Notes: generated from the sequence alone by a model not told the origin. 64,000 nucleotides of DNA from Christiangramia fulva (GCF_003024155.1 NZ_CP028136.1:1922001-1986000); one strand, 5' to 3'. Positions 34,470 through 44,489 are shown, numbered from the stretch's first letter. Made by a program: numbers and translations.

Positions 34470-35015
34470 ATGAAAAAACGAACCATCCTTAATAAACATT
34501 TGTTGCTTCTTTTTGGTGTAACCTTCTTACTGACTTTTTCATTCCTGAGTTGTGATCAAAAGGAGAAAGAAAACCCAAAGGAAATGGAGAAAGAAACAAT
34601 TGAAATCACAAAAACCGAAGTACCTGAAAAACCGGAGTATTTTCTGCTACGGCCGGAACTGGAAAAAACCTATGGCTATTCCCACGCCGTAAAAATTGGA
34701 AATGACCTTAAGATTTCGGGAGCCGTGAGCATGGATAATGACGGGAATCTGTTAGCGGAGGGAGATATGAGGCAGCAAATGAAAAATGTTTATTCCGATC
34801 TCGAAAAGATTTTAAAGCATTACGGCTATTCTTTTGACGATGTGGTGGTGGAAAATGTGTACACCACCAATATGGCAAAGTTTATCGAGGTTTCCACTTT
34901 TAGAGATTCCATTTACAAAAAACAGTTCCCCACAGGCACCTGGCTCGAAGTTAAAGGCCTGGCCCTGCCCGGGCAATTAATAGAGATCGATATGGAAGCA
35001 CATAAATCAGAATAA
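34470..35015 (+). CDS. RidA/YjgF-like lipoprotein, catalytic Arg replaced
   Basis: A 181-residue protein: signal peptide with lipobox LSC (Cys28), an acidic/Lys-rich linker ('KEKENPKEMEKETIEITKTE'), then a RidA fold (about 60-180; 'YGYSHAVKIGNDLKISGAVS', 'MKNVYSDLEKILKHYGYSFD', 'VVENVYTTNMAKF'). Classical RidA enzymes deaminate reactive enamines/imines using an Arg in a P-x-R-(S/T)-x-V-E-V motif. Here that site reads 'FPTGTWLEVKGLALPG', with Gly where the Arg should be, so deaminase activity is unlikely. Export plus loss of the Arg suggests a ligand-binding subunit. It is 3 bases upstream of the first kinase gene. Confidence 0.83.
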   Translation: MKKRTILNKHLLLLFGVTFLLTFSFLSCDQKEKENPKEMEKETIEITKTEVPEKPEYFLLRPELEKTYGYSHAVKIGNDLKISGAVSMDNDGNLLAEGDMRQQMKNVYSDLEKILKHYGYSFDDVVVENVYTTNMAKFIEVSTFRDSIYKKQFPTGTWLEVKGLALPGQLIEIDMEAHKSE

Positions 35016-35018
35016 AAA

Positions 35019-36053
35019 ATGAACCCTCAGCATCAGGCAATTCTTGATTTCATCGAGTCAAAACTTCAACTTTCTAAAGAGGAGAAAGAAGAAGCTGTAA
35101 AATTGGTCAAAGAGGCCGATAAAGTCCTGACGATCTCAGAATTTAAACTGGAGCGCACCGAAAAGGTAAAGCGTACCACCGCCATTCTTCTGGAAGAAAC
35201 AATTGATGAACTTGAGCAGAAAAGAAGATCTATTGAAGAGGCAAATCAGGCCTTGAACAACTCTATAAAAGAGCTGAAAGCGACTCAGGCACAGCTTATT
35301 CAATCTGAAAAAATGGCAAGCCTCGGTGAACTTACCGCAGGCATCGCCCATGAGATCAAGAATCCGCTGAATTTCGTCAATAATTTTTCTGAAGTCAGTA
35401 AAGAACTTTTAGAAGAAATGAAGGAAGAATTAGAGAAGGGGAACTATGATCTGGTGGCAGAAATAGCCGGAGATGTCAACCAAAATCTTGAAAAGATATT
35501 ACATCACGGGAAGCGTGCCGATGGGATTGTAAAAGGGATGCTGCAGCACAGCAGGAGCAATAGCGGCCAGAAAGAAGAAATCACGGTCAACAATTTTGTA
35601 GATGAATATTTGAGATTGGCCTATCACGGGTTGAGGGCAAAAGACAAAAGCTTTAATGCTAAAATGGAAACCGATTTTGATCCAAATGCAGGAAAAATAA
35701 TGGCCATTCCCCAGGAGTTGGGCAGAGTAGTTCTAAACCTGGTGACCAATGCTTTCTATGCCGTGGATGAGAAAAAGAAAGAGGACGGTGGTGGTTTTGA
35801 ACCCACGGTTCATATCAAAACCTGCCGGGAGAAAGAGGTGATAAAAATTCAGGTAATCGATAATGGAAAAGGGATCCCGAAAGAGAACAGGGAGAAAATA
35901 TTTCAGCCGTTTTTCACCACCAAACCTACGGGACTGGGAACCGGACTTGGTCTTTCCATTTCCTACGATATTATAAAGGCGCATGGTGGAGTGCTGAACG
36001 TATCTACTAAGGCAGGAGTGGGAACCACCTTCACTATTGAATTACCAATATGA
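35019..36053 (+). CDS. histidine kinase HK1 (kinase core only, cytosolic)
   Basis: A 344-residue soluble kinase with no sensor domain or membrane helix. An N-terminal helical/coiled-coil region (about 1-95, 'EELEKYG'-free, rich in Glu/Lys) leads into HisKA with phospho-acceptor His111 in 'LTAGIAHEIKNPLNFVNNFS'. The HATPase_c domain follows: N-box 'LGRVVLNLVTNAFYAV', G1 'VIDNGKGIP', F-box 'IFQPFFTTKPTG' and G2 'GLGTGLGLSIS'. With no sensor of its own it could be driven by the RidA-like or FIST proteins, or heterodimerise with the other kinases (inference). Its stop overlaps the next start (ATGA). Confidence 0.93.
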   Translation: MNPQHQAILDFIESKLQLSKEEKEEAVKLVKEADKVLTISEFKLERTEKVKRTTAILLEETIDELEQKRRSIEEANQALNNSIKELKATQAQLIQSEKMASLGELTAGIAHEIKNPLNFVNNFSEVSKELLEEMKEELEKGNYDLVAEIAGDVNQNLEKILHHGKRADGIVKGMLQHSRSNSGQKEEITVNNFVDEYLRLAYHGLRAKDKSFNAKMETDFDPNAGKIMAIPQELGRVVLNLVTNAFYAVDEKKKEDGGGFEPTVHIKTCREKEVIKIQVIDNGKGIPKENREKIFQPFFTTKPTGLGTGLGLSISYDIIKAHGGVLNVSTKAGVGTTFTIELPI

Positions 36054-39000
36054 ATGAAGCCATGAAATTAACAAAAGAACAGGAAGCGGAAATCATGCCG
36101 ATCTATGAGAAGTGGTGGCATAGCTACTTGAATGGTGATGTAAAAACCTATGATCATTATCTGGATGATCACTACCGATTTGTTGGTTCTACAGAGGCAG
36201 AAGATTTTTTGAACAAACTGGATACCACCAAATTCTTTGATGATACGGCAGAACAACTTGCTGGAAAAACCCAAAAAAGAAACAGTAAACTTACTACAGA
36301 ATATTACGACGGGATTGTATTCATAACGGAATTGGCGGACGCATACCTGCTGTTCGGAGATGAGTGGACTTTTTATGGAAAATTCCGTTTTTCATCCATG
36401 CTCAGAAAAAGGCCTGACGGCTGGCGCTTTATTTATCAGCATTTTTCCGTTCCCGATTCTAAAGCACAGGAGGGTGAAACAATAGGATTTGAACAGGTAT
36501 CAAAGGAAAATCAGGAATTAAGGGATGCCATTAAAAGGCGAACCGCAGAGTTGGAAAACAAAAACCGAGAGCTGGAGATTGAAACAGCTCTGGAACGGGT
36601 TCGAGCCCGAACCATGGCGATGCAGCATTCCAATGAACTTACTGAAGCTTCCGAAATACTGGATGAGCAGGTTCGTGCACTGGGCATTCAGACCTGGGGC
36701 TGTGCATTTCATATTTATGCTAACGATCCGGACGGTGACTATGAATGGTTCAGCAGCCGCGAAGGGACTTTACCATTTTACAAAACACCACGTAAAAATT
36801 TCTTCCTTAAATTTTACGAAAAGGGTAAAGCCGGCGAAGCTTTTCATGTGGAAGAATTCATTGGAGAGGATTGCAAAGCACATTATGAATTCTTGATGAC
36901 CATTCCTGTGATGGGTGATGCCCTGAGGGAAATTGTGGCTTCCGGTGGCCAATTGCCCGAGTCCCAATTTGACCATATTGCTTTTTTTAAGCATGGATTC
37001 CTCCTTTTTATTACCTACAAGCCGGTTCCTGAATCACATTCCATTTTCCAACGTTTCGCAAAAGTATTTGAGCAAACTTATACCCGTTTTCTCGATCTCC
37101 AAAAAGCAGAAGCACAGGCAAAAGAAGCAAAAATAGAAGCTGCCCTGGAAAGAGTGAGGAGCAGGACTATGGCCATGCAGCACAGTGATGAGTTACAGGA
37201 AGCTGCGATATTAATGTTCGATCAAATTGCAGGGTTGGATGTCAACTTAATAGGTTGCGGTTTTAATATCTGGGATGAGGATCAAAAATCTGCTACTGCC
37301 TGGATGTCTGGACTAAATCGTATTCAGTTGCCATTTAAGACATCAAGTTCAGAAGATATTTTCAAAAGGATTTATGAAGCTGCACAGCGGGGTGATACGC
37401 TATTTGTAGAAGAACAATCTGGAGAAGAACTGGAAGCTCACTATAAATACATGGCTTCTATTCCCGAGTTCCAGAAGATAATCGATAATCTTGCCGTTGA
37501 AGGACTTACAACCCCATCTTTCCAGGTGATGCACTGCGCTTTTTTTCAACAGGGTTATCTGATGTTTATCACGCCAGAACCAATGCTTGAAGCTAAGGAA
37601 GTATTTAAGCGATTCGCAAAAGTATTTGAGCAAACATATACCCGTTTTCTCGATCTTCAAAAAGCAGAAGCACAGGCCAGGGAAGCACAAATAGAAGCAG
37701 GATTAGAAAGAGTTCGTGCGAGAAGTATGGCGATGCAACGTACCGACGAACTTCAGGAAGCAGCCGAAGTACTTAATGATGAACTTATCCGGCTTGGCCT
37801 CAGGAAAATTAACCAATGTGGCTACGGCATTTACAATGAAGAAAAAGGTAATCAGGTATTATGGCTCACCAGACCCGGCGGAACTTCCCGGGAAAAATTT
37901 ACACTGCCCATTCAGGGTGAAACCATTCTGAATGAGCGATACAATTCATGGAAACAAGGTGATCCCCTTTGTCACCAAAAAGTAACTAAAAAGCAATTCG
38001 AATCCCATCTCAATCTGGTTTTTGATCAGCTCGGATCAAAAGTGGCTCAGGACATAGCTCGAAAAGAGATGCCGGATAATCCCCATTTTTATTGCGCTAA
38101 TTTTCGCGATGGATATCTGCACATTGTCGCAGATGAGGCACTGGATACAGAGCAAGAGCAAATCATGGTGAGGTTTGCCCGTGTATTTTCCCAGACTTAT
38201 ACCCGCTTCCTCGATCTCCAAAAAGCAGAAGCTCAGGCACGTGAAGCGCAGATAGAAGCGGGACTTGAAAGAGTTCGAAGCCGAACCATGGCTATGCAGA
38301 GCTCCGAAGAATTGGCAGACGTAGCCTTTGTACTCTTTGAACAACTAAGAGGCCTGGGTGGAAATCTTTGGGGTACCGGTTTTGGATTATGTAAGAAGGA
38401 TAGCGATATGGATTCCTTCTGGTTTGCCAATGAGCATGGGGTTTTCCCGCCGGTGTCTATTCCAAACACTACAGATCCTGCTCATAAACAAATGTTTGAA
38501 GGATGGAAAGCCGGTAAAGATATCCTGACCATAGAGGCTGGCGGTAAGAAACTTAAAAGACATTATGAATACATGCTTTCTCTGCCGGAGGTTAAACCCT
38601 TTTTTCAAAAAATTATCGATGAAGGACTCACATTTCCAAAGTGGCAGCAGTGGAATGCCGCCTATTTCGAGCATGGATATTTGTTAATTATTAGTCTCGA
38701 ACCCTATTCGAATGCGGAAGTTTTGGTACGGTTTGCCAAAGTATTTGATCAGACCTATACCCGCTTTCTCGATCTGAAAAAAGCCGAGGCACAGGCAAGA
38801 GAAGCAAAAATAGAAGCTGCCCTGGAAAGAGTGAGAGCCCGAACGATGGCTATGCACAAAAGTGCAGAGCTCAAGGAAGTCATACAGTTGATTTATGACC
38901 AATTTGGATTTTTAGGAATTAACATAGAACATACCGGATTCATTCTGGATTACAAGGAAAATGAAGATATGCACATCTGGCTGGCCGACCAGCAGAATAT

Positions 39001-42000
39001 CCCTGCACAGGTCGTTATACCTTATTTTGATGCGCCCCACTGGAATAGTTTTAAAAAGGCTAAAGGAAAAGGAGAAAATTTTTTCGTGAATCATCACGAT
39101 GCGGCAAAGACCAGAGATTTTTATCAGAAACTTTTTAAAGTTGTACCCGATTTTCCGGAGGAAGAAAAGGAATTTTACCTTAGCCGTCCAGGATTGGATA
39201 TTTCTACCGTTCTAGGGGACAATATTGGGCTATATATTGAGCGTTTCTCTGGCAAATCCTTTTCCGACCAGGATAATTCGATATTGAGGCGTTTTGCAAA
39301 AGTCTTTGAACAAACCTATACCCGTTTTCTGGATCTCCAAAAAGCAGAAGCTCAGGCCCGGGAAGCAAAAATAGAAACAGCTCTAGAGAAAGTACGGTCC
39401 CGTTCACTGGCCATGCACAACAGCGATGAGCTGAATGAAGTGGTGAAGGTATTATTCGAAAAAATGACGGAGCTGGAGATTCCGTCCACTGCCGTCGGTA
39501 TTCAAACGTTTTCGGAAGACTCTAAAGATATGCAGTGTTTTATTTGCGGAGATGTGGGTACCGGAATGGTCATCGATCAGTATCTGCTGCCCTATTTCGA
39601 TCATCCTATCTTGAACGATTACCTCGAAGCATACGAAAAGAGTCCGGACTATTATGTGGGCACCTATTCGAAAAAAGAGAAAGACAGCCTTTACGAAGTG
39701 GTTTTAGACCTTCCTGAATTGAAGGATATACCGGCTGAGGTTAAAACCATGATAAGAGAAAGCGAATTCTATGAGATTACCATGGTGCCGGCTAAGAAAT
39801 CGCTATTGGCCGTGAATGATTTTCAAGGAAATCCGCTATCGGAAAGTCAGATCAGCATTTTAAAACGATTTGCAAAGGTATTTGATCAGGCGTTCATCCG
39901 GTTTTTAGACCTTCAAAACGTTGAAGAACGAGCCCGGGAGGCACAAATCGAAGCAGCTCTGGAAAGAGTGAGGAGCAGGACTATGGCCATGCACAAAAGT
40001 GAAGAGTTGGCAGAAACTGCAGCTGTCCTTTTCGAACAGCTTCGTATTCTTGGCAATACACCAGAAAGGATCAATCTGGGCATTTTTAAAGAAGAGGAAA
40101 ATCTCATTGAATGGTGGATCACCACCCAGGATGGTCTTCTAATAGAAAATAATTTTATCACCAAGTTTGACGATCATCCGGTCTTAATGGGAATGTTTAA
40201 AGCTTGGAAAGAGAAGAAAAAATCTAACGTAATAAAGCTTCAAGGGGAGGATGTGAAGGATTGGGTCCAATACATTACAAAAGTTTTGGGAATGCCCGTG
40301 TACCCGGAATTAGTTAAAGAACAAAGGGTACTATCCTCGGCATACTTCTCTCAAGGATTGATCGGTACAACCACATCAAACCCTTTGCAAATGGAAACAA
40401 TTGGCCTGCTAGAGAGATTTGCAGCTGTATTCCAACAAACCTACACCCGTTTTCTTGATCTCCAAAAAGCAGAAGCTCAGGCAAAAGAAGCGAAAATAGA
40501 AACTGCCCTCGAAAAAATTCGCTCCCGTACCATGGGTATGCAGTCGAGTGAGGAACTGCCGGAAGTGGCAAACCTGCTATTCCTGGAAGTGCAGGATCTG
40601 GGCATTCCGGCCTGGAGTTGTGGGTACTGTATATTAATGGAAGATCGTGGGTCAAGCACATGCATCATGAGCAGTGAAGGGACACTTCAGAAACCATTTC
40701 TTCTTCGCCATACCGGAGAGGCTTCGTTTCTGGAATGGGATGGTTTTGTTCACAGTGACAAGACCTTTTTCACTCAGGAACTGGAGGGTGATGCTATTGA
40801 AAGTCACTACAACTACATGAAATCCCTGCCGCAGCTGAAACTTATTTTTCAAGAGCTTATAGACGCTGGATTATCTCTCCCAACTTATCAGATCAACCAC
40901 CTCTGTAAATTCAGTCACGGATTTCTCTTGTTTATAACCTACGAGCCGGTTCCCGATGCTCACGATATTTTTAGACGCTTTACCAAAGTCTTTGACCAAA
41001 CATATACCCGTTTTCTAGATCTCGAAAAAGCCGAAGCACGGGAAAAAGAGGCCGTAAAACAAGCCTCTCTGGACCGGGTGAGGGGAGAGATCGCTTCCAT
41101 GCGAACAACTAAAGATCTTGAGCGAATAACCCCCGTTATCTGGAAAGAACTTACAGTGCTCGGGGTTCCATTTTTCAGGTGTGGGGTGTTCATAATTCGC
41201 GAAGATGAAGAAATGGTGCACGCCTACCTGTCTAAACCAGATGGTGCCTCTGTGGCAGCGATCCATATCCCTTTTGATGATAAGGATAATAAACTTATTG
41301 AGCCTATGATCCAAAACTGGCGCCAACAAAAGACCTTTAAAGAAAAATGGGACAGAAAACAATTCATTCAACAAACACGACTATTTGTAGATAAGGGCCA
41401 GATCGAAAATCCCCAATCTTATCCTATTGTAAATACACCACCAGAAAATCTGGTCTTACACCTGGTACCATTTAAACAGGGTATGCTCTATATAGGGCAT
41501 GAAGAAGATTTAACAAAAGAGCAGATATCTCTTGTGGAAAGTCTGTCCAAAGCTTTTTCTGTAGCCTATTCCAGGTATGAAGATTTTAAGGCCTTAGAGA
41601 ACACTAAAAATAGTCTGGAGCATACAATAAAAGATCTTAAGTCAACCCAGGCCCAACTAATTCAGGCTGAAAAAATGGCCAGCCTTGGTCAGCTCACTGC
41701 GGGCATTGCGCATGAAATCAAGAATCCGCTGAATTTCGTCAATAATTTTTCTGAAGTAAGTAAAGAACTTCTGGAAGAGATGAGTGAGGAGCTCAAAAAT
41801 GGTAATTATGATCTTGTAGCTGAAATTGCGGGAGACGTCAATCAAAATCTCGAAAAGATCCTGCACCACGGCAAGCGAGCTGATGGCATTGTAAAAGGTA
41901 TGCTTGAGCACAGCCGCAGCAGTAGTGGTAAAAAAGAAGAGATCAATGTAAACAGTTTCGTAGATGAGTATTTAAGACTGGCATATCATGGTTTACGGGC

Positions 42001-42427
42001 CAAGGACAAAAGTTTTAATGCCACCATGAAAACCGATTTTGATCCCAAAACCGGAAAAATTGAAGCGGTTCCGCAGGAACTGGGCCGCGTTATCCTGAAT
42101 TTGGTAACCAATGCTTTTTATGCGGTGAGTGAAAAGAAAATCCTTTCAAAGGCTCAGAAGAATAATGAATATGAGCCAAGGGTTTGGATAAGTACAAGAA
42201 GAACCAAAGATCAAATAGAAATAAAGGTTCGCGATAACGGGATGGGAATTCCGGAAGAGATACGGGAAAAGATATTTCAGCCTTTTTTTACCACCAAACC
42301 AACCGGGGAAGGTACAGGTCTTGGGTTGTCACTTTCCTATGATATAGTAAAGGCGCATGGGGGAAAAATTGAAATTAAGAGTACCCCCGGGCAGGGTTCC
42401 ACATTTATAATTCAACTGCCAAAATGA
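36050..42427 (+). CDS. giant histidine kinase HK2 (NTF2-like + nine tandem sensor modules + kinase)
   Basis: A 2125-residue cytosolic kinase with no membrane helix. Residues about 1-150 are an NTF2/SnoaL-like domain ('EIMPIYEKWWHSYLNGDVKT', 'GWRFIYQHFSV'). Nine modules of about 187 residues follow, each opening with a helix like 'ALERVRARTMAMQ' and closing with 'FAKVFEQTYTRFLDLQKAEA'; the mixed alpha/beta interiors look GAF-like but diverge strongly. The kinase core starts at about residue 1860, with His1888 in HEIKNPLNF and complete N, G1, F and G2 boxes. The closing/opening helices form signalling-helix linkers repeated almost verbatim. It is coupled by ATGA overlaps to HK1 and HK3. Confidence 0.92.
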   Translation: MNEAMKLTKEQEAEIMPIYEKWWHSYLNGDVKTYDHYLDDHYRFVGSTEAEDFLNKLDTTKFFDDTAEQLAGKTQKRNSKLTTEYYDGIVFITELADAYLLFGDEWTFYGKFRFSSMLRKRPDGWRFIYQHFSVPDSKAQEGETIGFEQVSKENQELRDAIKRRTAELENKNRELEIETALERVRARTMAMQHSNELTEASEILDEQVRALGIQTWGCAFHIYANDPDGDYEWFSSREGTLPFYKTPRKNFFLKFYEKGKAGEAFHVEEFIGEDCKAHYEFLMTIPVMGDALREIVASGGQLPESQFDHIAFFKHGFLLFITYKPVPESHSIFQRFAKVFEQTYTRFLDLQKAEAQAKEAKIEAALERVRSRTMAMQHSDELQEAAILMFDQIAGLDVNLIGCGFNIWDEDQKSATAWMSGLNRIQLPFKTSSSEDIFKRIYEAAQRGDTLFVEEQSGEELEAHYKYMASIPEFQKIIDNLAVEGLTTPSFQVMHCAFFQQGYLMFITPEPMLEAKEVFKRFAKVFEQTYTRFLDLQKAEAQAREAQIEAGLERVRARSMAMQRTDELQEAAEVLNDELIRLGLRKINQCGYGIYNEEKGNQVLWLTRPGGTSREKFTLPIQGETILNERYNSWKQGDPLCHQKVTKKQFESHLNLVFDQLGSKVAQDIARKEMPDNPHFYCANFRDGYLHIVADEALDTEQEQIMVRFARVFSQTYTRFLDLQKAEAQAREAQIEAGLERVRSRTMAMQSSEELADVAFVLFEQLRGLGGNLWGTGFGLCKKDSDMDSFWFANEHGVFPPVSIPNTTDPAHKQMFEGWKAGKDILTIEAGGKKLKRHYEYMLSLPEVKPFFQKIIDEGLTFPKWQQWNAAYFEHGYLLIISLEPYSNAEVLVRFAKVFDQTYTRFLDLKKAEAQAREAKIEAALERVRARTMAMHKSAELKEVIQLIYDQFGFLGINIEHTGFILDYKENEDMHIWLADQQNIPAQVVIPYFDAPHWNSFKKAKGKGENFFVNHHDAAKTRDFYQKLFKVVPDFPEEEKEFYLSRPGLDISTVLGDNIGLYIERFSGKSFSDQDNSILRRFAKVFEQTYTRFLDLQKAEAQAREAKIETALEKVRSRSLAMHNSDELNEVVKVLFEKMTELEIPSTAVGIQTFSEDSKDMQCFICGDVGTGMVIDQYLLPYFDHPILNDYLEAYEKSPDYYVGTYSKKEKDSLYEVVLDLPELKDIPAEVKTMIRESEFYEITMVPAKKSLLAVNDFQGNPLSESQISILKRFAKVFDQAFIRFLDLQNVEERAREAQIEAALERVRSRTMAMHKSEELAETAAVLFEQLRILGNTPERINLGIFKEEENLIEWWITTQDGLLIENNFITKFDDHPVLMGMFKAWKEKKKSNVIKLQGEDVKDWVQYITKVLGMPVYPELVKEQRVLSSAYFSQGLIGTTTSNPLQMETIGLLERFAAVFQQTYTRFLDLQKAEAQAKEAKIETALEKIRSRTMGMQSSEELPEVANLLFLEVQDLGIPAWSCGYCILMEDRGSSTCIMSSEGTLQKPFLLRHTGEASFLEWDGFVHSDKTFFTQELEGDAIESHYNYMKSLPQLKLIFQELIDAGLSLPTYQINHLCKFSHGFLLFITYEPVPDAHDIFRRFTKVFDQTYTRFLDLEKAEAREKEAVKQASLDRVRGEIASMRTTKDLERITPVIWKELTVLGVPFFRCGVFIIREDEEMVHAYLSKPDGASVAAIHIPFDDKDNKLIEPMIQNWRQQKTFKEKWDRKQFIQQTRLFVDKGQIENPQSYPIVNTPPENLVLHLVPFKQGMLYIGHEEDLTKEQISLVESLSKAFSVAYSRYEDFKALENTKNSLEHTIKDLKSTQAQLIQAEKMASLGQLTAGIAHEIKNPLNFVNNFSEVSKELLEEMSEELKNGNYDLVAEIAGDVNQNLEKILHHGKRADGIVKGMLEHSRSSSGKKEEINVNSFVDEYLRLAYHGLRAKDKSFNATMKTDFDPKTGKIEAVPQELGRVILNLVTNAFYAVSEKKILSKAQKNNEYEPRVWISTRRTKDQIEIKVRDNGMGIPEEIREKIFQPFFTTKPTGEGTGLGLSLSYDIVKAHGGKIEIKSTPGQGSTFIIQLPK
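36575..41590 (+). repeat. nine tandem in-frame sensor modules inside HK2
   Basis: The units begin near 36585, 37140, 37703, 38261, 38817, 39381, 39956, 40501 and 41067, a spacing of roughly 545-575 bases. The linker DNA (for example ACCCGTTTTCTCGATCT and GCAGAAGCACAGGC) is nearly identical between units while the interiors differ, so recombination could add or remove units. Confidence 0.85.
41683..42360 (+). repeat. kinase-core DNA repeat, copy in HK2
   Basis: It aligns without gaps to 43734-44411 (constant offset of 2051 bases) with few substitutions outside a short patch after 42130. It covers HisKA and most of HATPase_c. Confidence 0.85.
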
Positions 42428-44478
42428 GGTTTATGAAAATTATAAAAATCAATATCATTCTGTTTTTCATCCTGACCGTTCCTATGATGGTGTTCGGTCA
42501 ACAAAATCCATTCTGGCAGGAACCTACAGCCGCCGAAGCTGACAGTTTAAAGACGGTGCTTCAATCTACTAAAAACGATTCATTGAAGATGTATATCAAC
42601 CAGCAGCTTGGTCTGTATTATATAGAGAGAAGCCGGTCTACTGCACTTGAATATTATAAGGCGCAGTTGGAACTGGCAAAAAGCCTTGACCAAAAATTAT
42701 GGGAAGCTGAAGCCTTGAGCAAGCTCGGTTATATATCAAGTGTGATCCAAAATTATCCCGGATCGTTACATTACCTTTTGGCTGCCCGTGACCTTGCATC
42801 AGATCCCAATGCCGGCATGAATATGTGGAAGGTTGAATACTTTACCGATGATGGGGTTGCAAATAGCGCGCGACTGACGGTCCTTATGGAAATCATTACC
42901 CATATCGGGGTACTCAACTACTTCGTTGGTAATTACGAAAAGGCCATCGAGTACTATCAGGAAGCCTCCGCATTGAATGAACTTAGACAGGATGAAGTTA
43001 TGACTTCATTGCTGCATATGAACAAAGGGGAATCTTATTTTGAGATGGGGCAGTATGACTTGGCAAAAACCGAAATGGAGTCTGCGCTTAAACATTTTAG
43101 GTCCTCTGGTTATAATATATATACAGGACTGGTCTACTGGGATCTCGGGAATGTCTATGAAGCTCAGGGTAATTACAGCGAAGCAGAAAAATATTATAAA
43201 ATGACTGTGGCAACCAATCTGGAAGAAGACCGACCCGATTTTCTTGGAATGGGATACCTGGCACTGGCCGGGTTATATGAAAGATCCGGATCTATTGATT
43301 CCAGTTATAATTTGGCTACTAAGGCCCTTTCTACATACTATGCCATAAACGATTCGCTGGGCTTAATTAATGCGCATTCAACCCTTGCCTCAGTTTTTGA
43401 TGCCCGGGCTCAAGTTGACAGCGCTTATTACCATATGAAAGAGAGTGCGGCTTTAAGTTCAGCTATGAACAAAGAAGAGAGAGTAAAAGAATTTCAGGTA
43501 CTGGGGCTCAACGAGCAGTTAAAATTGAATGAACTGAAGACCGAAAAGGTATTGTACCAGAACCGAATAAGAATGTATGGATTGGCTGCCGGAACCGGCG
43601 TTTTGCTTTTGATTAGTATGATAGCCTACAGAAACAGTCGCCGGCAAAAAAGAGATAAGGCGATTATTGAAGAATCCTATACAAAACTCAGAGCAACCCA
43701 GTCGCAACTAATCCAGCAGGAAAAACTCGCTTCCCTTGGTCAGCTTACTGCGGGCATTGCGCATGAGATCAAGAATCCGCTGAATTTCGTCAATAATTTT
43801 TCTGAAGTAAGTAAAGAACTTCTGGAAGAGATGAGTGAGGAGCTCAAAAATGGCAATTATGATCTTGTAGCTGAAATTGCGGGAGACGTCAATCAAAATC
43901 TCGAAAAGATCCTGCACCACGGCAAGCGAGCCGATGGCATTGTAAAAGGTATGCTTGAGCACAGCCGCAGCAGTAGTGGTAAAAAAGAAGAGATCAATGT
44001 AAACAGTTTCGTAGATGAGTATTTAAGACTGGCATATCATGGTTTACGGGCCAAGGACAAAAGTTTTAATGCCACCATGAAAACCGATTTTGATCCCAAA
44101 ACTGGAAAAATAGAAGCGGTTCCGCAGGAACTGGGCCGGGTTATCCTGAATCTGGTAACCAATGCTTTTTATGCGGTGAGTGAAAGAAAGAACCTTCAAC
44201 AAGCTCAGGAGGATAATGAATATGAGCCAAGGGTTTGGATAAGTACAAGAAGAACAAAAGATCAAATAGAAATAAAGGTTCGTGATAACGGGATGGGAAT
44301 TCCGGAAGAGATACGGGAAAAGATATTTCAGCCTTTTTTCACCACCAAACCCACCGGAGAAGGTACAGGATTGGGGTTGTCGCTTTCTTATGATATAGTA
44401 AAGGCGCATGGTGGAGAAATAAAATTAGAAACCCATGATGGGGAAGGAACCATATTTACAATTTTCCTTAAAAAATAA
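42424..44478 (+). CDS. histidine kinase HK3 (TPR sensor, membrane-bound)
   Basis: A 684-residue kinase. A signal peptide (about 1-25, ending VFGQ) leads to a periplasmic TPR region (about 50-370, roughly six repeats, e.g. 'FVGNYEKAIEYYQEASALNE', 'EAQGNYSEAEKYYKMTVATN'), one membrane helix (about 384-402), a short coiled coil and the kinase core with His447 in HEIKNPLNF. N, G1, F and G2 boxes are complete. Its kinase DNA (43734-44411) is almost identical to that of HK2, whereas the sensor is unrelated. It overlaps HK2 by ATGA and precedes HK4 by 11 bases. Confidence 0.93.
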   Translation: MRFMKIIKINIILFFILTVPMMVFGQQNPFWQEPTAAEADSLKTVLQSTKNDSLKMYINQQLGLYYIERSRSTALEYYKAQLELAKSLDQKLWEAEALSKLGYISSVIQNYPGSLHYLLAARDLASDPNAGMNMWKVEYFTDDGVANSARLTVLMEIITHIGVLNYFVGNYEKAIEYYQEASALNELRQDEVMTSLLHMNKGESYFEMGQYDLAKTEMESALKHFRSSGYNIYTGLVYWDLGNVYEAQGNYSEAEKYYKMTVATNLEEDRPDFLGMGYLALAGLYERSGSIDSSYNLATKALSTYYAINDSLGLINAHSTLASVFDARAQVDSAYYHMKESAALSSAMNKEERVKEFQVLGLNEQLKLNELKTEKVLYQNRIRMYGLAAGTGVLLLISMIAYRNSRRQKRDKAIIEESYTKLRATQSQLIQQEKLASLGQLTAGIAHEIKNPLNFVNNFSEVSKELLEEMSEELKNGNYDLVAEIAGDVNQNLEKILHHGKRADGIVKGMLEHSRSSSGKKEEINVNSFVDEYLRLAYHGLRAKDKSFNATMKTDFDPKTGKIEAVPQELGRVILNLVTNAFYAVSERKNLQQAQEDNEYEPRVWISTRRTKDQIEIKVRDNGMGIPEEIREKIFQPFFTTKPTGEGTGLGLSLSYDIVKAHGGEIKLETHDGEGTIFTIFLKK
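43734..44411 (+). repeat. kinase-core DNA repeat, copy in HK3
   Basis: Near-identical partner of 41683-42360. Identity ends where the two proteins' last strands begin, and upstream at the HisKA entry helix. Confidence 0.85.
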
Positions 44479-44489
44479 AAGTACAGATT

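Noticed and set aside
36575..41590. Regular repeats about 560 bases apart that might be taken for a repeat array or CRISPR-like locus
   Set aside because: The repeats stay in one open frame of 2125 codons and encode protein modules. Spacing and unit length do not fit CRISPR.
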